A stretch of DNA of 64,000 nt from Dehalococcoidia bacterium. Its GTDB lineage: Bacteria; Chloroflexota; Dehalococcoidia; UBA2979. This document shows, one piece after another, positions 7,950-17,106 of the stretch (position 1 is the stretch's first letter; each line of letters opens with the position of its first letter). Under the pieces are notes generated by a model that saw only the letters and a list, made by a program, of their open reading frames with translations, was not told the DNA's origin and did no database searches. A program made the position numbers and the translations under genes. The stretch spans positions 197,991-261,990 of the forward strand of contig SHYS01000003.1 in NCBI GenBank assembly GCA_009692685.1, written 5' to 3'.

Positions 7950-8696
7950 CTACATGTACTGGCCGCCGTTGAGGCTGAGGACGGAGCCGGTGAAGAACCC
8001 GCCTTCGGTGACAAGGAAGCGGACTGCGGCGGCAACCTCCCCGGCGGTACCGAAGCGGCCGAGGGGAATGTTGCCGATGAGGGTGGTCTTAATCTCGTCG
8101 GACAGCGCGGCCACCATGTCGGTCTCGATGAAGCCCGGGCAGACGGCGTTGACCGTGATCCCGAAGCGGGCGAACTCCTTCGCAGCGGTCTTGGTGAAGG
8201 CGACCATGCCCGCCTTCGCGGCCGAGTAGTTCGCCTGGCCGAGATTGCCCATCTGGCCGATCACGCTCGACATGTTCACGATGCGGCCGTAGTTGCGCTC
8301 GCGCATTCCGCCGAGCACCGCCTGAGTCGTGTAGAAGATCGAGGAGAGGTCGGTCTGGATGACCTCGCTCCACTCGGCGTCGGACATGCGCTGGATCATG
8401 CGGTCGCGGTTGATGCCGGCGTTGTTGATGAGGATATCGACCTTGCCGAGCTGCTCCTCGGCGGCCTTGATCATGGCGCGCGCTTCCTCGGAGATGCCGA
8501 CGTCTGCCTTGAGGACGAGCGCCTTCCCGCCGGCCGCCTCGATGGCGGCCTTGCAGGAGTTCGCTGCCTCCTCGTTGGAGGTGTAGTTCACCACCACCGT
8601 GGCGCCGTGCTTCGCCATCTCGATGGCGCAGGCTCGGCCAATGCCGCGGCTCGCGCCCGTAATCACCGCCACCTGCCCGTCGAGTGCCCCCGCCAT
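7950..8696 (-). CDS. fabG: 3-oxoacyl-ACP reductase / acetoacetyl-CoA reductase (SDR)
   Basis: 248 residues. Classical short-chain dehydrogenase: cofactor motif TGASRGIG at 14-21, NNAGINRD near 91, catalytic Ser in NMSSVIG, YSAAK dyad near 156, and the terminal LNGGQYM. It uses NADPH to reduce 3-oxoacyl thioesters in fatty acid or polyhydroxybutyrate synthesis. The C-terminal end resembles PhaB/FabG of PHB operons, but no PHB synthase is in the window. ATG at 8696 chosen by homology; upstream codons in frame are not conserved. Confidence 0.92.
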   Translation of the reverse strand: MAGALDGQVAVITGASRGIGRACAIEMAKHGATVVVNYTSNEEAANSCKAAIEAAGGKALVLKADVGISEEARAMIKAAEEQLGKVDILINNAGINRDRMIQRMSDAEWSEVIQTDLSSIFYTTQAVLGGMRERNYGRIVNMSSVIGQMGNLGQANYSAAKAGMVAFTKTAAKEFARFGITVNAVCPGFIETDMVAALSDEIKTTLIGNIPLGRFGTAGEVAAAVRFLVTEGGFFTGSVLSLNGGQYM

Positions 8697-8814
8697 TACA
8701 CGCTCCCCTCGCTGCTTCGAATGCGCGTCGTTCGTTTCGAGTTCGTTCGGCGCCACGCACTGTGCCGCACTCAGGCGGTCGTTGTCGAGGGGCACGGCGT
8801 GGCGTATTGGCGAG

Positions 8815-8843
8815 TTGAAAATAAGTGAGCGCACGCATATATT
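8815..8843 (+). promoter_or_regulatory. Sigma-70 type promoter upstream of the methyltransferase
   Basis: TTGAAA at 8815-8820 and TATATT at 8838-8843 with a 17-base spacer, in a locally AT-rich stretch. The expected transcript start near 8850 gives a short leader to the ATG at 8869. Confidence 0.65.
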
Positions 8844-8868
8844 GCCGTGGACGTAGAAGAAGGTCTGG

Positions 8869-9764
8869 ATGACTCACCACCCGCCCGAGTCCGGGCACGC
8901 TCACAGCGCTGTAGTGCCCTCCAACCGCCTGCACGCCACGCTGGTCGTTCTGGTGGTGGGAGCGCTCCCGTCGCTGGCGCTGTTCCTGCACCGCGTTTCC
9001 TGGTGGCCGGCGCCGTTCGCGCTTGGACTCGCACACGCGGCGCTGGACACGGGTGCGGTGCTGGTGGTCGCACACGTCACTACGCAATGTCGTCGCGACG
9101 CGCGCTCCGAGGAGATGCCGCAGGCCGACGGTGGCACGCTCATTCGGCGCGGAGCGTCCTACGACTGGCTGGTTCGCTTCATTCTTCTTGGGAGCGAGCG
9201 CCGGTTCCGCGACGAGATTCTCGACTTCGGCACAGTCAAGCCGGGTGAGGCTGTCCTCGATGTCGGCTCCGGGACGGACACCCTTCTCATCGCCGCCGCC
9301 GCACGGGTAGGCCCAACGAGCTGCTCCGGGGGATCGAGCCCTCTCCGGAGATGCAAGCGCGCGCGAGTGAGAAAGCGCGGCGCCTCGATCGTGGATTCGG
9401 CATCGACTTCATGGAAGGATCCGCCGCGGCGTTGCCGTTCGACGATGCGTCGTTTGACGCCGTGTTCTGCACCATCGTCTTGCACTACCTCCCCTCGGAC
9501 GTACAGACCGCAGCGGTGGCGGAGATGCGGCGTGTGCTGCGCCCGGGCGGGCGCGCGATCGTTGCTGACCTCGACACGAAGTCGCGCGGGGCGGCCATGT
9601 CGCTCGTCGGGCTGCTCCATGGTCTCGGTACGTCGGTTGAGTCGAGTCCGCTGGACGAGGCCGTGACCCGGCTACAGGACGCCGACTTCAAGGTCGTCAC
9701 GACCCATCAAACCAGGTCGCGAGCCATTGGCTGCGCCGTGGCACGTCTCGCTGTCGCCGGGTAG
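8869..9764 (+). pseudogene. Membrane-anchored SAM-dependent methyltransferase, frameshifted
   Basis: The N-terminal part has two hydrophobic segments (residues about 22-42 and 45-70), then a UbiE/class I methyltransferase begins: AVLDVGSGTDTLLIAAA is motif I. After VGPT the frame breaks at about 9316-9320. The continuation in the next frame (IEPSPEMQARASEKARRLD, AAALPFDDASFDAVF, LHYLPS, RVLRPGGRAIVADLD) is the rest of the Rossmann fold. One missing base between ACG and GAG restores a roughly 298-residue protein. A good promoter precedes it, so the gene was recently functional or the indel is an error. Confidence 0.72.
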
Positions 9765-9773
9765 GCCGCGACC

Positions 9774-10352
9774 GTGGGCCGTCGCAAGCTGTTTGCCGAC
9801 GCGGACCTGCTGGGCATCGGCAGGCAGGTGTTCATCGAGCACGGCGCTGCTGCCTCGACGCGGGAAATCGCGCGGCGGGCGGGCGTGTCGGAGGCGGTGA
9901 TTTATCAGCGTTTTGGGACGAAGGATCACTTTCTGCTCACCGCGATGGCCCCGCCGGACTTCGATGTCGAGGCGCTGTTCAGCCAGCGGTCCGGCGTTGC
10001 GCGCACGGACGTCGAGGGCATCGCGCTCGGGATACTCGGCTACTTCCGGGAGCTCGTTCCAGTGCTTGTGCCGCTGCTCGCCGACCCGGCGTTCGACTTC
10101 GAGGAGTTCGCGCGGTTGCATCAGGCGGCCCCGATGAACCAGCTGCGCATCCGGCTCGTCGCTCACCTCGGTGAGCTGCGGGCGCGCGGCGAGATCGAGG
10201 CGCGGGACGTGCCCGCGGCCGGCCTCTTGCTCTTTGGCGCGCTGTTCAGCCTCGCGGTCTTCGAGCGGCTTAGCGCACGCTACGGCAACTTCGCCGACGG
10301 TCTCGTCCGTTCGATGGTCGGCGCACTCTGGACGGGGTTGCGCGCCTCGTAG
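9774..10352 (+). CDS. TetR/AcrR family transcriptional regulator
   Basis: 192 residues with GTG start, 9 bases after the methyltransferase stop. N-terminal HTH: FIEHGAAASTREIARRAGVS, then EAVIYQRFGTKDHFL, both diagnostic of TetR. The C-terminal ligand domain is not recognisable in detail. It probably represses itself and a neighbour, either the upstream methyltransferase transcript or the convergent methylmalonyl-CoA mutase region. It ends 4 bases before the mutase stop (convergent). Confidence 0.9.
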   Translation: MGRRKLFADADLLGIGRQVFIEHGAAASTREIARRAGVSEAVIYQRFGTKDHFLLTAMAPPDFDVEALFSQRSGVARTDVEGIALGILGYFRELVPVLVPLLADPAFDFEEFARLHQAAPMNQLRIRLVAHLGELRARGEIEARDVPAAGLLLFGALFSLAVFERLSARYGNFADGLVRSMVGALWTGLRAS

Positions 10353-10355
10353 TCC

Positions 10356-12032
10356 TTACACCCGGGTAGGCGGCGTGTACTCGCCCCACTCCTCGCGGAG
10401 GACACCGCACATCTCGCCGAGGGTGGCGTAGGCCTTGACCGCCTCAAGGATGGCCGGCATCAGGTTCTCCTCGCCGCGGGCCGCCTCGCGGAGGCGCACC
10501 AGCGAGGCCTGCGCGGCAGCGGTGTCGCGGGTGGCGCGGAGTTTCTTGAGCGATTCGAGTTGCGCGCCCACAACCTCGAGGTTGGGGCGGAAGAGTGGGG
10601 TGGCGTTCTCGTTGGCGTCGATGTAGTCGTTGACGCCGACGATGATGCGCTCGCCCTTCTCGACCTCGCGCTGCCAGGTGACCGAGGCTTCCTGGATCTC
10701 CGCCTGCACGTAGCCTGTCTCGACGGCGGCGACGGCCCCGCCGATGTCCTCGACGCGCGCCATGATGGCGTTCGCCGCCTCCTCGAGCTGCGTGGTGAGG
10801 GTCTCGATGTAGTACGACCCTGCCAGCGGGTCGATGGTGTCGGCCGCGCCGGTCTCGTGGGCGATAATCTGCTGCGTGCGCAACGCGATCTCCTGCGCCT
10901 GCTCGGTCGGCAGCGCGAGGGCTTCGTCGTAGCAGGAAAGCGCCAGTGACTGGACGCCGCCGACCACCGCGGCGAGCGCCTGGATGGCGGACCTTGCGAT
11001 GTTGTTCAGCGGCTGCTGCGCCGTCAGCGTGGAGCCGCCGGTTTGCGTGTGCGTGCGGAGCATGAGGGAGTTGGGATTCTTGGCACCGTAGCGCTCGCGA
11101 AGCAGGCGGGCCCACATCCGCCGCAGCGTGCGGTACTTCGCGATCTCCTCGAAGAAGTGGTTGTGGGTGTTGAAGATCCAAGAGACGCGAGGCGCCACGT
11201 CATCGATGTCCGCGCCGCGCTTGATGCACTCGTCGAGGTAGGCGATGGCGTTACTGAAGGCGAAGGCGATCTCCTGGGCGGCAGTGCTGCCCGCCTCACG
11301 GATGTGGTAGCCGGACACGGAGATCGAGTTGAACTTCGGCGTCTCGCGCGCGCAGTAGGTGATCAGGTCGGCAGCCAGCCGGACGGAGGGGGCGGGCGGG
11401 AAGATGTACGTGCCTCGGGCGACGTACTCCTTGAGCACATCGTTCTGCGCCGTCCCCATCACCACCGCGGGCGAGTGGCCCTGCTTCCCGGCCGCCGCCA
11501 CGTACATCGCGACAAGGATCGCGGCGGGCGCGTTGATCGTCATCGAGGTCGAGATCGTGTCGAGCGGGATGTTCTTGAACAGCCGCTCCATGTCATCGAG
11601 GCTGTCGATGGCGACGCCCACCTGGCCCACCTCGCCGAGGGCCATCGGATCGTCGGAGTCGTAGCCCGTCTGCGTGGGCAGGTCGAACGCGGCCGAGAGC
11701 CCCGTTTGGCCGGTTTCGAGGAGGACGTGGAAGCGCTCGTTGGTCTCCTCGGCGGTGCCGAACCCGGCGTACTGGCGCATGGTCCAGAGGCGGCCGCGGT
11801 ACATCGTTGGTTGGACGCCCCGGGTGAACGGGTATTGGCCGGGAAAGCCCACGTCATCGAGGTAGTTGAACTTCAGGGCATCAAGGTCGGCGGGCGTGTA
11901 GATCCGCTTCTCCTCTGCGGATGAGGAGCGGAACTCCGGCCGGCGCTCCGGGAATCGAGAGAGCACGCGGCCCAGGACGTCGGACTCCCACTGCTCCTGA
12001 GCGGCGCGAATACCCTCGGTCTGCTGCGTCAT
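10356..12032 (-). CDS. mcm: Methylmalonyl-CoA mutase large (catalytic) subunit
   Basis: About 558 residues: the TIM-barrel substrate domain only, with no C-terminal B12-binding domain. This is the split architecture in which a separate small cobalamin subunit is needed; none is in the window. Motifs: YPFTRGVQPTMYRGRLWTMRQ near 70, FDLPTQTGYDSD, RTHTQTGGSTLTAQQP and DPLAGSYYIE. It isomerises methylmalonyl-CoA to succinyl-CoA, completing propionate and odd-chain or steroid side-chain catabolism, fitting the acyl-CoA genes nearby. Start is ATG 12032; an in-frame ATG at 12044 is equally possible. Three ATCGAGA repeats lie just upstream. Confidence 0.95.
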   Translation of the reverse strand: MTQQTEGIRAAQEQWESDVLGRVLSRFPERRPEFRSSSAEEKRIYTPADLDALKFNYLDDVGFPGQYPFTRGVQPTMYRGRLWTMRQYAGFGTAEETNERFHVLLETGQTGLSAAFDLPTQTGYDSDDPMALGEVGQVGVAIDSLDDMERLFKNIPLDTISTSMTINAPAAILVAMYVAAAGKQGHSPAVVMGTAQNDVLKEYVARGTYIFPPAPSVRLAADLITYCARETPKFNSISVSGYHIREAGSTAAQEIAFAFSNAIAYLDECIKRGADIDDVAPRVSWIFNTHNHFFEEIAKYRTLRRMWARLLRERYGAKNPNSLMLRTHTQTGGSTLTAQQPLNNIARSAIQALAAVVGGVQSLALSCYDEALALPTEQAQEIALRTQQIIAHETGAADTIDPLAGSYYIETLTTQLEEAANAIMARVEDIGGAVAAVETGYVQAEIQEASVTWQREVEKGERIIVGVNDYIDANENATPLFRPNLEVVGAQLESLKKLRATRDTAAAQASLVRLREAARGEENLMPAILEAVKAYATLGEMCGVLREEWGEYTPPTRV

Positions 12033-12083
12033 GTGAGGCTCCATCGAGTCAGAAACGGGATTGGTCAGCCCGGGCGCGCCGAG

Positions 12084-12108
12084 TCTCGATACCTCTCGAT
12101 ATCTCGAT
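12084..12108 (-). promoter_or_regulatory. Triple ATCGAGA direct repeat upstream of mcm
   Basis: TCTCGAT occurs at 12084-12090, 12094-12100 and 12102-12108 on the plus strand (ATCGAGA towards mcm), 40-75 bases upstream of the mutase start codons. The 8-10 base spacing of one helical turn suggests cooperative protein binding. No regulator is assigned. Confidence 0.4.
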
Positions 12109-12254
12109 GCCGCGATGTTACGTGATGCATCGACGGTAGTCGCGCCGCTCAGGGCTGCGGGTGGCCTCTCGCCGGATTGCGGGGCACGACGGCCACGGAT
12201 ACGATTCAACCGCTCACGCGACCGTTCGACCGCGAACCTGACTTTGGGGCGACG

Positions 12255-12980
12255 ATGACCATGCACACGGACCCGACGGGCGCGAGTCACTCGCACGGGA
12301 CGCGGTCGTTCCCGTTGCTCTACCAGGACATGAACCCGGCAATGTCGGCGATGGCCCTCGAGGAAGAGGTACAGAAGAACGTTCTGCTGACCTCCGTGGA
12401 CGGGCTGCTGAACTGGGCGCGTTCGTCATCGCTCTGGCCAGCGATGTTCGGCCTCGCCTGTTGCGCCATCGAGATGATCGCGACCGCCACCTCGAGGTAC
12501 GACATCGCCAGATTTGGCTCCGAGGTGTTCCGCGCTTCGCCTCGCCAGGCGGACCTGATGATCGTGGCGGGCACGGTGACCTGGAAGATGGCGCCCGCGG
12601 TGCGCCGTGTGTACCTCCAGATGGCCGAGCCGCGCTGGGTCATCTCGATGGGTGGCTGTGCGATCATGGGCGGCCCGTTCGCCTTTGGCTATTCGGTGCT
12701 GCCGGGCGTGAATCTGATTACACCAGTTGATGTGTACGTCCCCGGTTGCCCGCCGCGTCCGGAATCGCTGTTGCAGGGGCTGATGCTCCTCCAGGACAAG
12801 ATTCGCCATCAGGGGGTCACGGGAGATCGAGGGCGCCCCGAGCCGGACGGCGATTTCTCGCGTTACCTTCCGGAAGGCGACCCGATTCGCCTCGAGCTGG
12901 AATCGCTGTTCCCGCCGTACACGGGCCTCGATGACCCGAACCGCCTCGTGGGGGGCCACTCTCTGGCGCACCGCACCTAG
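12255..12980 (+). CDS. nuoB: NADH-quinone oxidoreductase subunit B (NuoB)
   Basis: 241 residues. The N2 [4Fe-4S] ligands are all present: the CC pair in [10 protein letters not shown] near 73, [10 protein letters not shown] near 138 and [13 protein letters not shown] near 168. NuoB is the peripheral-arm subunit that passes electrons to quinone. Here it stands alone; no other nuo gene is near, which is unusual because nuoB normally lies in nuoABCD order. The roughly 50-residue C-terminal extension after the core is longer than in short NuoB proteins. It may be an extra copy or part of a dispersed complex I. ATG 12255 chosen because the upstream frame is not conserved. Confidence 0.93.
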   Translation: MTMHTDPTGASHSHGTRSFPLLYQDMNPAMSAMALEEEVQKNVLLTSVDGLLNWARSSSLWPAMFGLACCAIEMIATATSRYDIARFGSEVFRASPRQADLMIVAGTVTWKMAPAVRRVYLQMAEPRWVISMGGCAIMGGPFAFGYSVLPGVNLITPVDVYVPGCPPRPESLLQGLMLLQDKIRHQGVTGDRGRPEPDGDFSRYLPEGDPIRLELESLFPPYTGLDDPNRLVGGHSLAHRT

Positions 12981-13042
12981 ATTCTGGGGGCGCCGACTCG
13001 AGAACAACGTTCGGATCGAGCCAGAACAAGACATAAGGCAGA

Positions 13043-13948
13043 GTGCGAACGGCGTGGGCGGGTGGTCTCGAGATCCCCCAGCCCGAAGAGGCTGAATACC
13101 ACACGCTCAATGAGCTGGCCGACCGGGTCGCGACCCTGCGCCCGGTTTCGGGCGTCGCGGTGCGCGTACTCGCGCTGACCGATGAACCGGCCGTCTCAGC
13201 GCACGAACTCGCCGATGTGATGTCGGCGGACCAGGCGCTTTCGGCCAAGATGCTGCGCATGGCGAACTCCGCGTACTACGGCCACGCTCGCCGCATCAGC
13301 AGCGTGCGCGACGCCGTCGTGCTCCTCGGGTCGAGGACCGTCCGCTCCGCGGTCCTGGTGTCGACGGTGATGAACCGTTCGGCCCAGGAGGGCCTGATCG
13401 GCCGCTACGACTTCTGGCGCTACTGTGTCGCGGTGGGCATCAGCGCGAGCTCGGCCGCGCAACGCCGGCAGCTCGACAAGCACATGGCCTGTACCGCCGG
13501 TGTGCTGCACGCGATCAGCGTGCTCGCTCTCGACCGGCAGACGCCCGAACTCCTCTGGGACGCTGTCTCGCTGGCGAGGGAGGGCGGCATCGCCCTGCGT
13601 GACGCCGAGCTCGCGCTCTTCGGCTACACCGACGCCGACCTCGGTCGTGAGCTGGCCCTGAGGTGGAACTTCCCGCAGGAGCTCGTCGACTCGATCGGCG
13701 CGTGGCCGGCACCGCCAGAGAGCCAGCCGGGCACCATCGCCGAGGTGCTCCACTACGCCCGTGAGTTGGCGAATGCCTGTGGCCTAGCGGCCGGCATCGA
13801 GACGGCGAAGCCACCTGACGACGACGAGATCGTGCTCCCCGAGATCTGGCAGACGTCACCATGGGCGAGCGCATTGACGTCGCTGGGCGGCCCTGAGGGC
13901 ATCATCGAGAAGGCCGATTCCTTCGTCGAGGCGACGCTGCTGGTCTAG
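13043..13948 (+). CDS. HDOD domain signalling protein
   Basis: 301 residues, GTG start. The HDOD core runs from about residue 20 to 215 (SADQALSAKMLRMANSAYYG, then SVRDAVVLLGSRTVRSAVL), a degenerate HD fold used in c-di-GMP, chemotaxis and stress signalling. Metal-binding HD residues are missing, as expected for HDOD, so a catalytic role is unlikely. No sensor or EAL/GGDEF partner is adjacent. Confidence 0.88.
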   Translation: MRTAWAGGLEIPQPEEAEYHTLNELADRVATLRPVSGVAVRVLALTDEPAVSAHELADVMSADQALSAKMLRMANSAYYGHARRISSVRDAVVLLGSRTVRSAVLVSTVMNRSAQEGLIGRYDFWRYCVAVGISASSAAQRRQLDKHMACTAGVLHAISVLALDRQTPELLWDAVSLAREGGIALRDAELALFGYTDADLGRELALRWNFPQELVDSIGAWPAPPESQPGTIAEVLHYARELANACGLAAGIETAKPPDDDEIVLPEIWQTSPWASALTSLGGPEGIIEKADSFVEATLLV

Positions 13949-14048
13949 CGGCTGCCGACCCGGAGCCGCCAGCGCCCACCGAGGACGGATCGTTCGCTAT
14001 CCTTGCGCCGGGACACCGCCCCCGAACGCCCGCGCGCAGGAGCCTCGC

Positions 14049-14207
14049 ATGACCTCGCAGCCCACAACCCCGCCGTGTCAGTGTGGACACGCCCGCGAGG
14101 CGCACAAAGAGGGCGCGCAGAACTGCACGCGCTGCCCCTCATCGGGCATCTGGGTCGATTCGATGGCGGACTGGGTGTACCCGTGCGAGCGCTACCAGCC
14201 TCGTTAG
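14049..14207 (+). CDS. Small cysteine-rich zinc-ribbon-like protein
   Basis: 52 residues, ATG start, TAG stop. Pattern C-x-CGH-(x4)-AH-(x6)-C-x-x-C, with a further Cys near the C-terminus (YPCERYQPR), fits a tiny metal-binding knuckle. Similar CxCGH...H...CxxC mini-proteins are common in high-GC bacteria without known function. Too short for most gene finders. It sits between HDOD and nhaB with about 100 bases of non-coding DNA upstream. Confidence 0.55.
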   Translation: MTSQPTTPPCQCGHAREAHKEGAQNCTRCPSSGIWVDSMADWVYPCERYQPR

Positions 14208-14251
14208 GCTGACCATGCTCCGCGCCACACGGGCAACCGAATGACTCAGCT

Positions 14252-15790
14252 GTGACGCTTGCGCGGCCGCAGGGACGCGGGCGGGCTCGCCGCGAAGTTC
14301 CGGCCAGCGCGCTCTGGACGAACTTCCTCGGCCACTCGCCCGGCTGGTACAAGCGCGCGGTCGTTGTGTTCGTGCTCGTGAATCCTGTGCTGCTGGTCAC
14401 CGCTGGACCGTTCGTCACGGGCTGGGCGGTCTTGGCGGAATTCGTGTTCTGCCTCGCGATGGCGTTGCGCTGCTACCCGCTCCAGCCCGGCGGGCTACTG
14501 GCGCTCGAGGCCGTCGCCCTCGGGCTCACCTCCACCGAGGCCGTCTACCGCGAGACGACGGCGAACTTCTCGGTGATCTTGCTGGTGATGTTCATGGTCG
14601 CGGGTATCTACTTCATGCGGGAACTGCTGTCGTTCGCGTTCACCCGGGTGCTGCTGCGGGTCAGGTCGAAGCTGGCACTGTCGCTGGCGTTCTTGCTGAT
14701 GGGGGCCGTGCTCTCGGCATTCCTCGATGCGCTCACGGTGACGGCCGTCATCATCGCGGTAGTCGAAGGGTTCTACCTCAGTTTCCACCGCTTCTCCTCC
14801 GGTCGCACGCACGACGACGATCACGACAGCGCGACCGACATCGACGTGCACGAATACCACCGCGACAATCTAGAGGCGTACCGAGCGTTCCTGCGCAGTC
14901 TGGTGATGCACGGGCTCGTCGGCACCGCGCTCGGTGGGGTGGCGACGCTCGTTGGTGAGCCGCAGAACCTTCTCATCGGCCAGACGATGGGCTGGGACTT
15001 CCTCGACTTTGCGCGACGCGTGGCGCCGGTCAGTGCGCCCGTCCTGCTGGCGGGGCTGGCCGTCACCGTGATCGTCGAGTGGCGGCGCTGGTTCGGATTT
15101 GGAACACCCCTGCCGGAGTCCGTGCGCGCCCTGCTCGCGGAGGACGAGGCACGTCTGGATGCCGGACGGTCGCGGCGCGATCGTGCGCGGCTGGTCGTGC
15201 AGGGCGTGGCCGCCCTGCTGTTGGTAATGGCACTGGGGTTGCACCTCGCGGAGGTGGGCCTGATCGGCCTCGCGATCATCGTGCTGCAGACTGCGTTTAA
15301 CGGGGTGACAGAGGAGCACCAGATCGGCGCTGCGTTCGCGGAGGCGCTGCCGTTTGTGGGGCTACTGGTTGTGTTCTTCACGGTCGTGGCCGTCATTCAC
15401 GACCAGCACCTCTTCACCACCGTGATCGAGGCCGTGCTGCGCCTCGAGGGGCGGACGCAACTTGGTGCCTTCTACCTCGCAAGCGGCGTGTTGTCCACGA
15501 TCAGCGACAACGTCTTTGTCGCCACTGTCTACATCTCCGATGTCGAGCAGGCATTCGAGGCGGGCACGATCACGCGGGCGCAGTTCGAGCACCTGGCCGT
15601 TGCGATCAACGCAGGGACGAACATCCCGAGTGTCGCGACGCCGAACGGCCAGGCCGCATTCCTGTTCCTCCTGACGTCGGCGCTGGCTCCGCTGATCCGG
15701 CTCTCCTACGTGCCGATGATCTGGATGGCGTTGCCTTACACGGTCGTGCTGACCCTGACCGGTCTGCTCGCGGTGATGTTCCTACTCTAG
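14252..15790 (+). CDS. nhaB: Na+/H+ antiporter NhaB
   Basis: 512 residues, GTG start, about 12 membrane segments. Similarity to E. coli NhaB runs over the whole length: [19 protein letters not shown] at the start, [12 protein letters not shown] near 150, [19 protein letters not shown] near 230, [11 protein letters not shown] near 420 and [19 protein letters not shown] near 460. It exchanges cytoplasmic Na+ for external H+. NhaB is best known from gammaproteobacteria, so this close match in an otherwise Chloroflexota-like neighbourhood suggests horizontal transfer. It lacks the last 15-20 residues of the E. coli protein. Confidence 0.95.
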   Translation: MTLARPQGRGRARREVPASALWTNFLGHSPGWYKRAVVVFVLVNPVLLVTAGPFVTGWAVLAEFVFCLAMALRCYPLQPGGLLALEAVALGLTSTEAVYRETTANFSVILLVMFMVAGIYFMRELLSFAFTRVLLRVRSKLALSLAFLLMGAVLSAFLDALTVTAVIIAVVEGFYLSFHRFSSGRTHDDDHDSATDIDVHEYHRDNLEAYRAFLRSLVMHGLVGTALGGVATLVGEPQNLLIGQTMGWDFLDFARRVAPVSAPVLLAGLAVTVIVEWRRWFGFGTPLPESVRALLAEDEARLDAGRSRRDRARLVVQGVAALLLVMALGLHLAEVGLIGLAIIVLQTAFNGVTEEHQIGAAFAEALPFVGLLVVFFTVVAVIHDQHLFTTVIEAVLRLEGRTQLGAFYLASGVLSTISDNVFVATVYISDVEQAFEAGTITRAQFEHLAVAINAGTNIPSVATPNGQAAFLFLLTSALAPLIRLSYVPMIWMALPYTVVLTLTGLLAVMFLL

Positions 15791-15805
15791 CCCCGGGCGC
15801 CGAGG

Positions 15806-16228
15806 CTAGATGGCGACCGGCTCGCGCACGCTGAGGTTGAGGTGCGAGGTGATCTCCACGCCCGAGAGCGTGTTACAGATCGGGCAGGTGCAGGCAAGCG
15901 CCTCGAGCTCATCGCGGTTGGCGAGGACCGAGTGGTCTTCGACCTCGAGATCCAAGACGACATCGATCTTCACAACGCGTGTCGGGTTCTGTGCCATCGT
16001 GGCCTCCAGGGTGGCCTCGGCACGAGTGACAGGCACATCGAGGAGTAGCGGCTGATTGAGGAGCGCGCCCAGCGTGCAGTTCCCGAGCGCCACCAGCAGG
16101 AGCTCCGTGGAGGTATAACCAACCATCCCGTCCGCCAGCGTTTCTCGGACGTTGATGATCGAACGACCGCCGCGTGTGGTGAATACGATGCGCTTGCGGT
16201 CCTGATAGTCGGCATGAACAGTGGCCAC
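15806..16228 (-). CDS. OsmC/Ohr family protein
   Basis: 140 residues. OsmC fold with both reactive cysteines: one in LLVALGNCTLGALL near 50 and one in the ACTCPICNTLSGV segment near 113. Family members reduce organic hydroperoxides using a Cys pair. The second motif with three cysteines (CTCPIC) is the YhfA/OsmC-like subgroup pattern. It converges on nhaB with 15 bases between and diverges from the cupin gene, sharing a 110-base promoter region. Confidence 0.88.
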   Translation of the reverse strand: MATVHADYQDRKRIVFTTRGGRSIINVRETLADGMVGYTSTELLLVALGNCTLGALLNQPLLLDVPVTRAEATLEATMAQNPTRVVKIDVVLDLEVEDHSVLANRDELEALACTCPICNTLSGVEITSHLNLSVREPVAI

Positions 16229-16337
16229 GGCAGCCTCCTCGGTGCGTCCTAGGTTCGCACGGTGGAGGATACTACAGGCGTGGCCGTCGCCGAGCGCCGT
16301 TCGGACTCGGCCGGGCCGGGCGTATGGAGGTAGATTC

Positions 16338-16949
16338 GTGGAGTCGTACTACATCGAGCCAGTTCAGCCTGTGCTGCGGCGTTTTGTGGAGGATTTCCGC
16401 AACGTCGTGGCGCGTGAGGCGGCGGACCGACCCCGCCTCGATGCTCTGCGGGCGCCTGTTGAGGCGCTGCTGGCCGACAGCAGCTGGATCACGGAGGAGT
16501 TCCTGGTGCCTGTGCCCGCCACCACCGCGACCTGGGCCGTGTACCGCAGCCAGGATCCGGACCTCTGCATCTTCACGATGGTCGTGCCGCCGCTGAACTC
16601 CACGAATGTGCACAACCACCTGACGGACGGCTGGGTCGGTCTTGTTCAGGGCGGGCAGGTCGAGCGCCACTTCCGCCGCCTCGATGACGGCGCACGACCG
16701 GGATTCGCCGACGTACGGCAGGTCGAGGAGCACCCGATCCGGCTGGGCGAGCTCACCCCCATCGAGTACCCCGGCGCAGACATCCACCAGATCGTGACCA
16801 CCTCGCGAGAAGCCTCGGTGTCGTTGCACGTCCTCTGCAACGACCTCGGCACTGTCGAACGCCAGACATTCGAGCCTGCCGAGCAGACCGCGGTCACGTT
16901 CGTCTCCGGCTACACGAACGTAGATGGCGCATCGGTTATCGGGCGCTAG
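16338..16949 (+). CDS. Cysteine-dioxygenase-like cupin protein
   Basis: 203 residues. A double-stranded beta-helix with the metal ligands HNH in STNVHNHLTDGWVGLVQGG near 92 and a later His in GADIHQIV near 150. This is the cysteine dioxygenase/3-mercaptopropionate dioxygenase fold: a mononuclear Fe(II) enzyme oxidising thiols to sulfinic acids. I chose GTG 16338 because GGAGG lies 7 bases upstream and the family begins there; earlier codons in frame are not conserved. The pairing with OsmC suggests thiol/peroxide handling. Confidence 0.82.
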   Translation: MESYYIEPVQPVLRRFVEDFRNVVAREAADRPRLDALRAPVEALLADSSWITEEFLVPVPATTATWAVYRSQDPDLCIFTMVVPPLNSTNVHNHLTDGWVGLVQGGQVERHFRRLDDGARPGFADVRQVEEHPIRLGELTPIEYPGADIHQIVTTSREASVSLHVLCNDLGTVERQTFEPAEQTAVTFVSGYTNVDGASVIGR

Positions 16950-17010
16950 CCCAGGTTCGCCTTCGCAGGCGCATACGCTGCGTAACGCGTCCGATCGCAG
17001 CGAGGTGAAG

Positions 17011-17106
17011 ATGCATCGAGCCATGACGGTGGCGGCCTGTGCAGCTCTGCTCGGAGTCGCCTGCACCTCCTCGGAGAGCGTGGCGATCTCCTCGAAGCCA
17101 TCGTAA
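17011..17106 (+). pseudogene. 5' fragment of a lipoprotein gene, cut at the lipobox
   Basis: A GAGGTGA Shine-Dalgarno (17002-17008) precedes ATG 17011. The peptide MHRAMTVAACAALLGVAC is a convincing lipoprotein signal with the lipobox cysteine at 17062-17064. After that codon the sequence is the antisense of the truncated amino-acid permease, and the frame stops at 17104-17106. It appears to be the head of a gene joined tail-first to another truncated gene. Confidence 0.5.
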
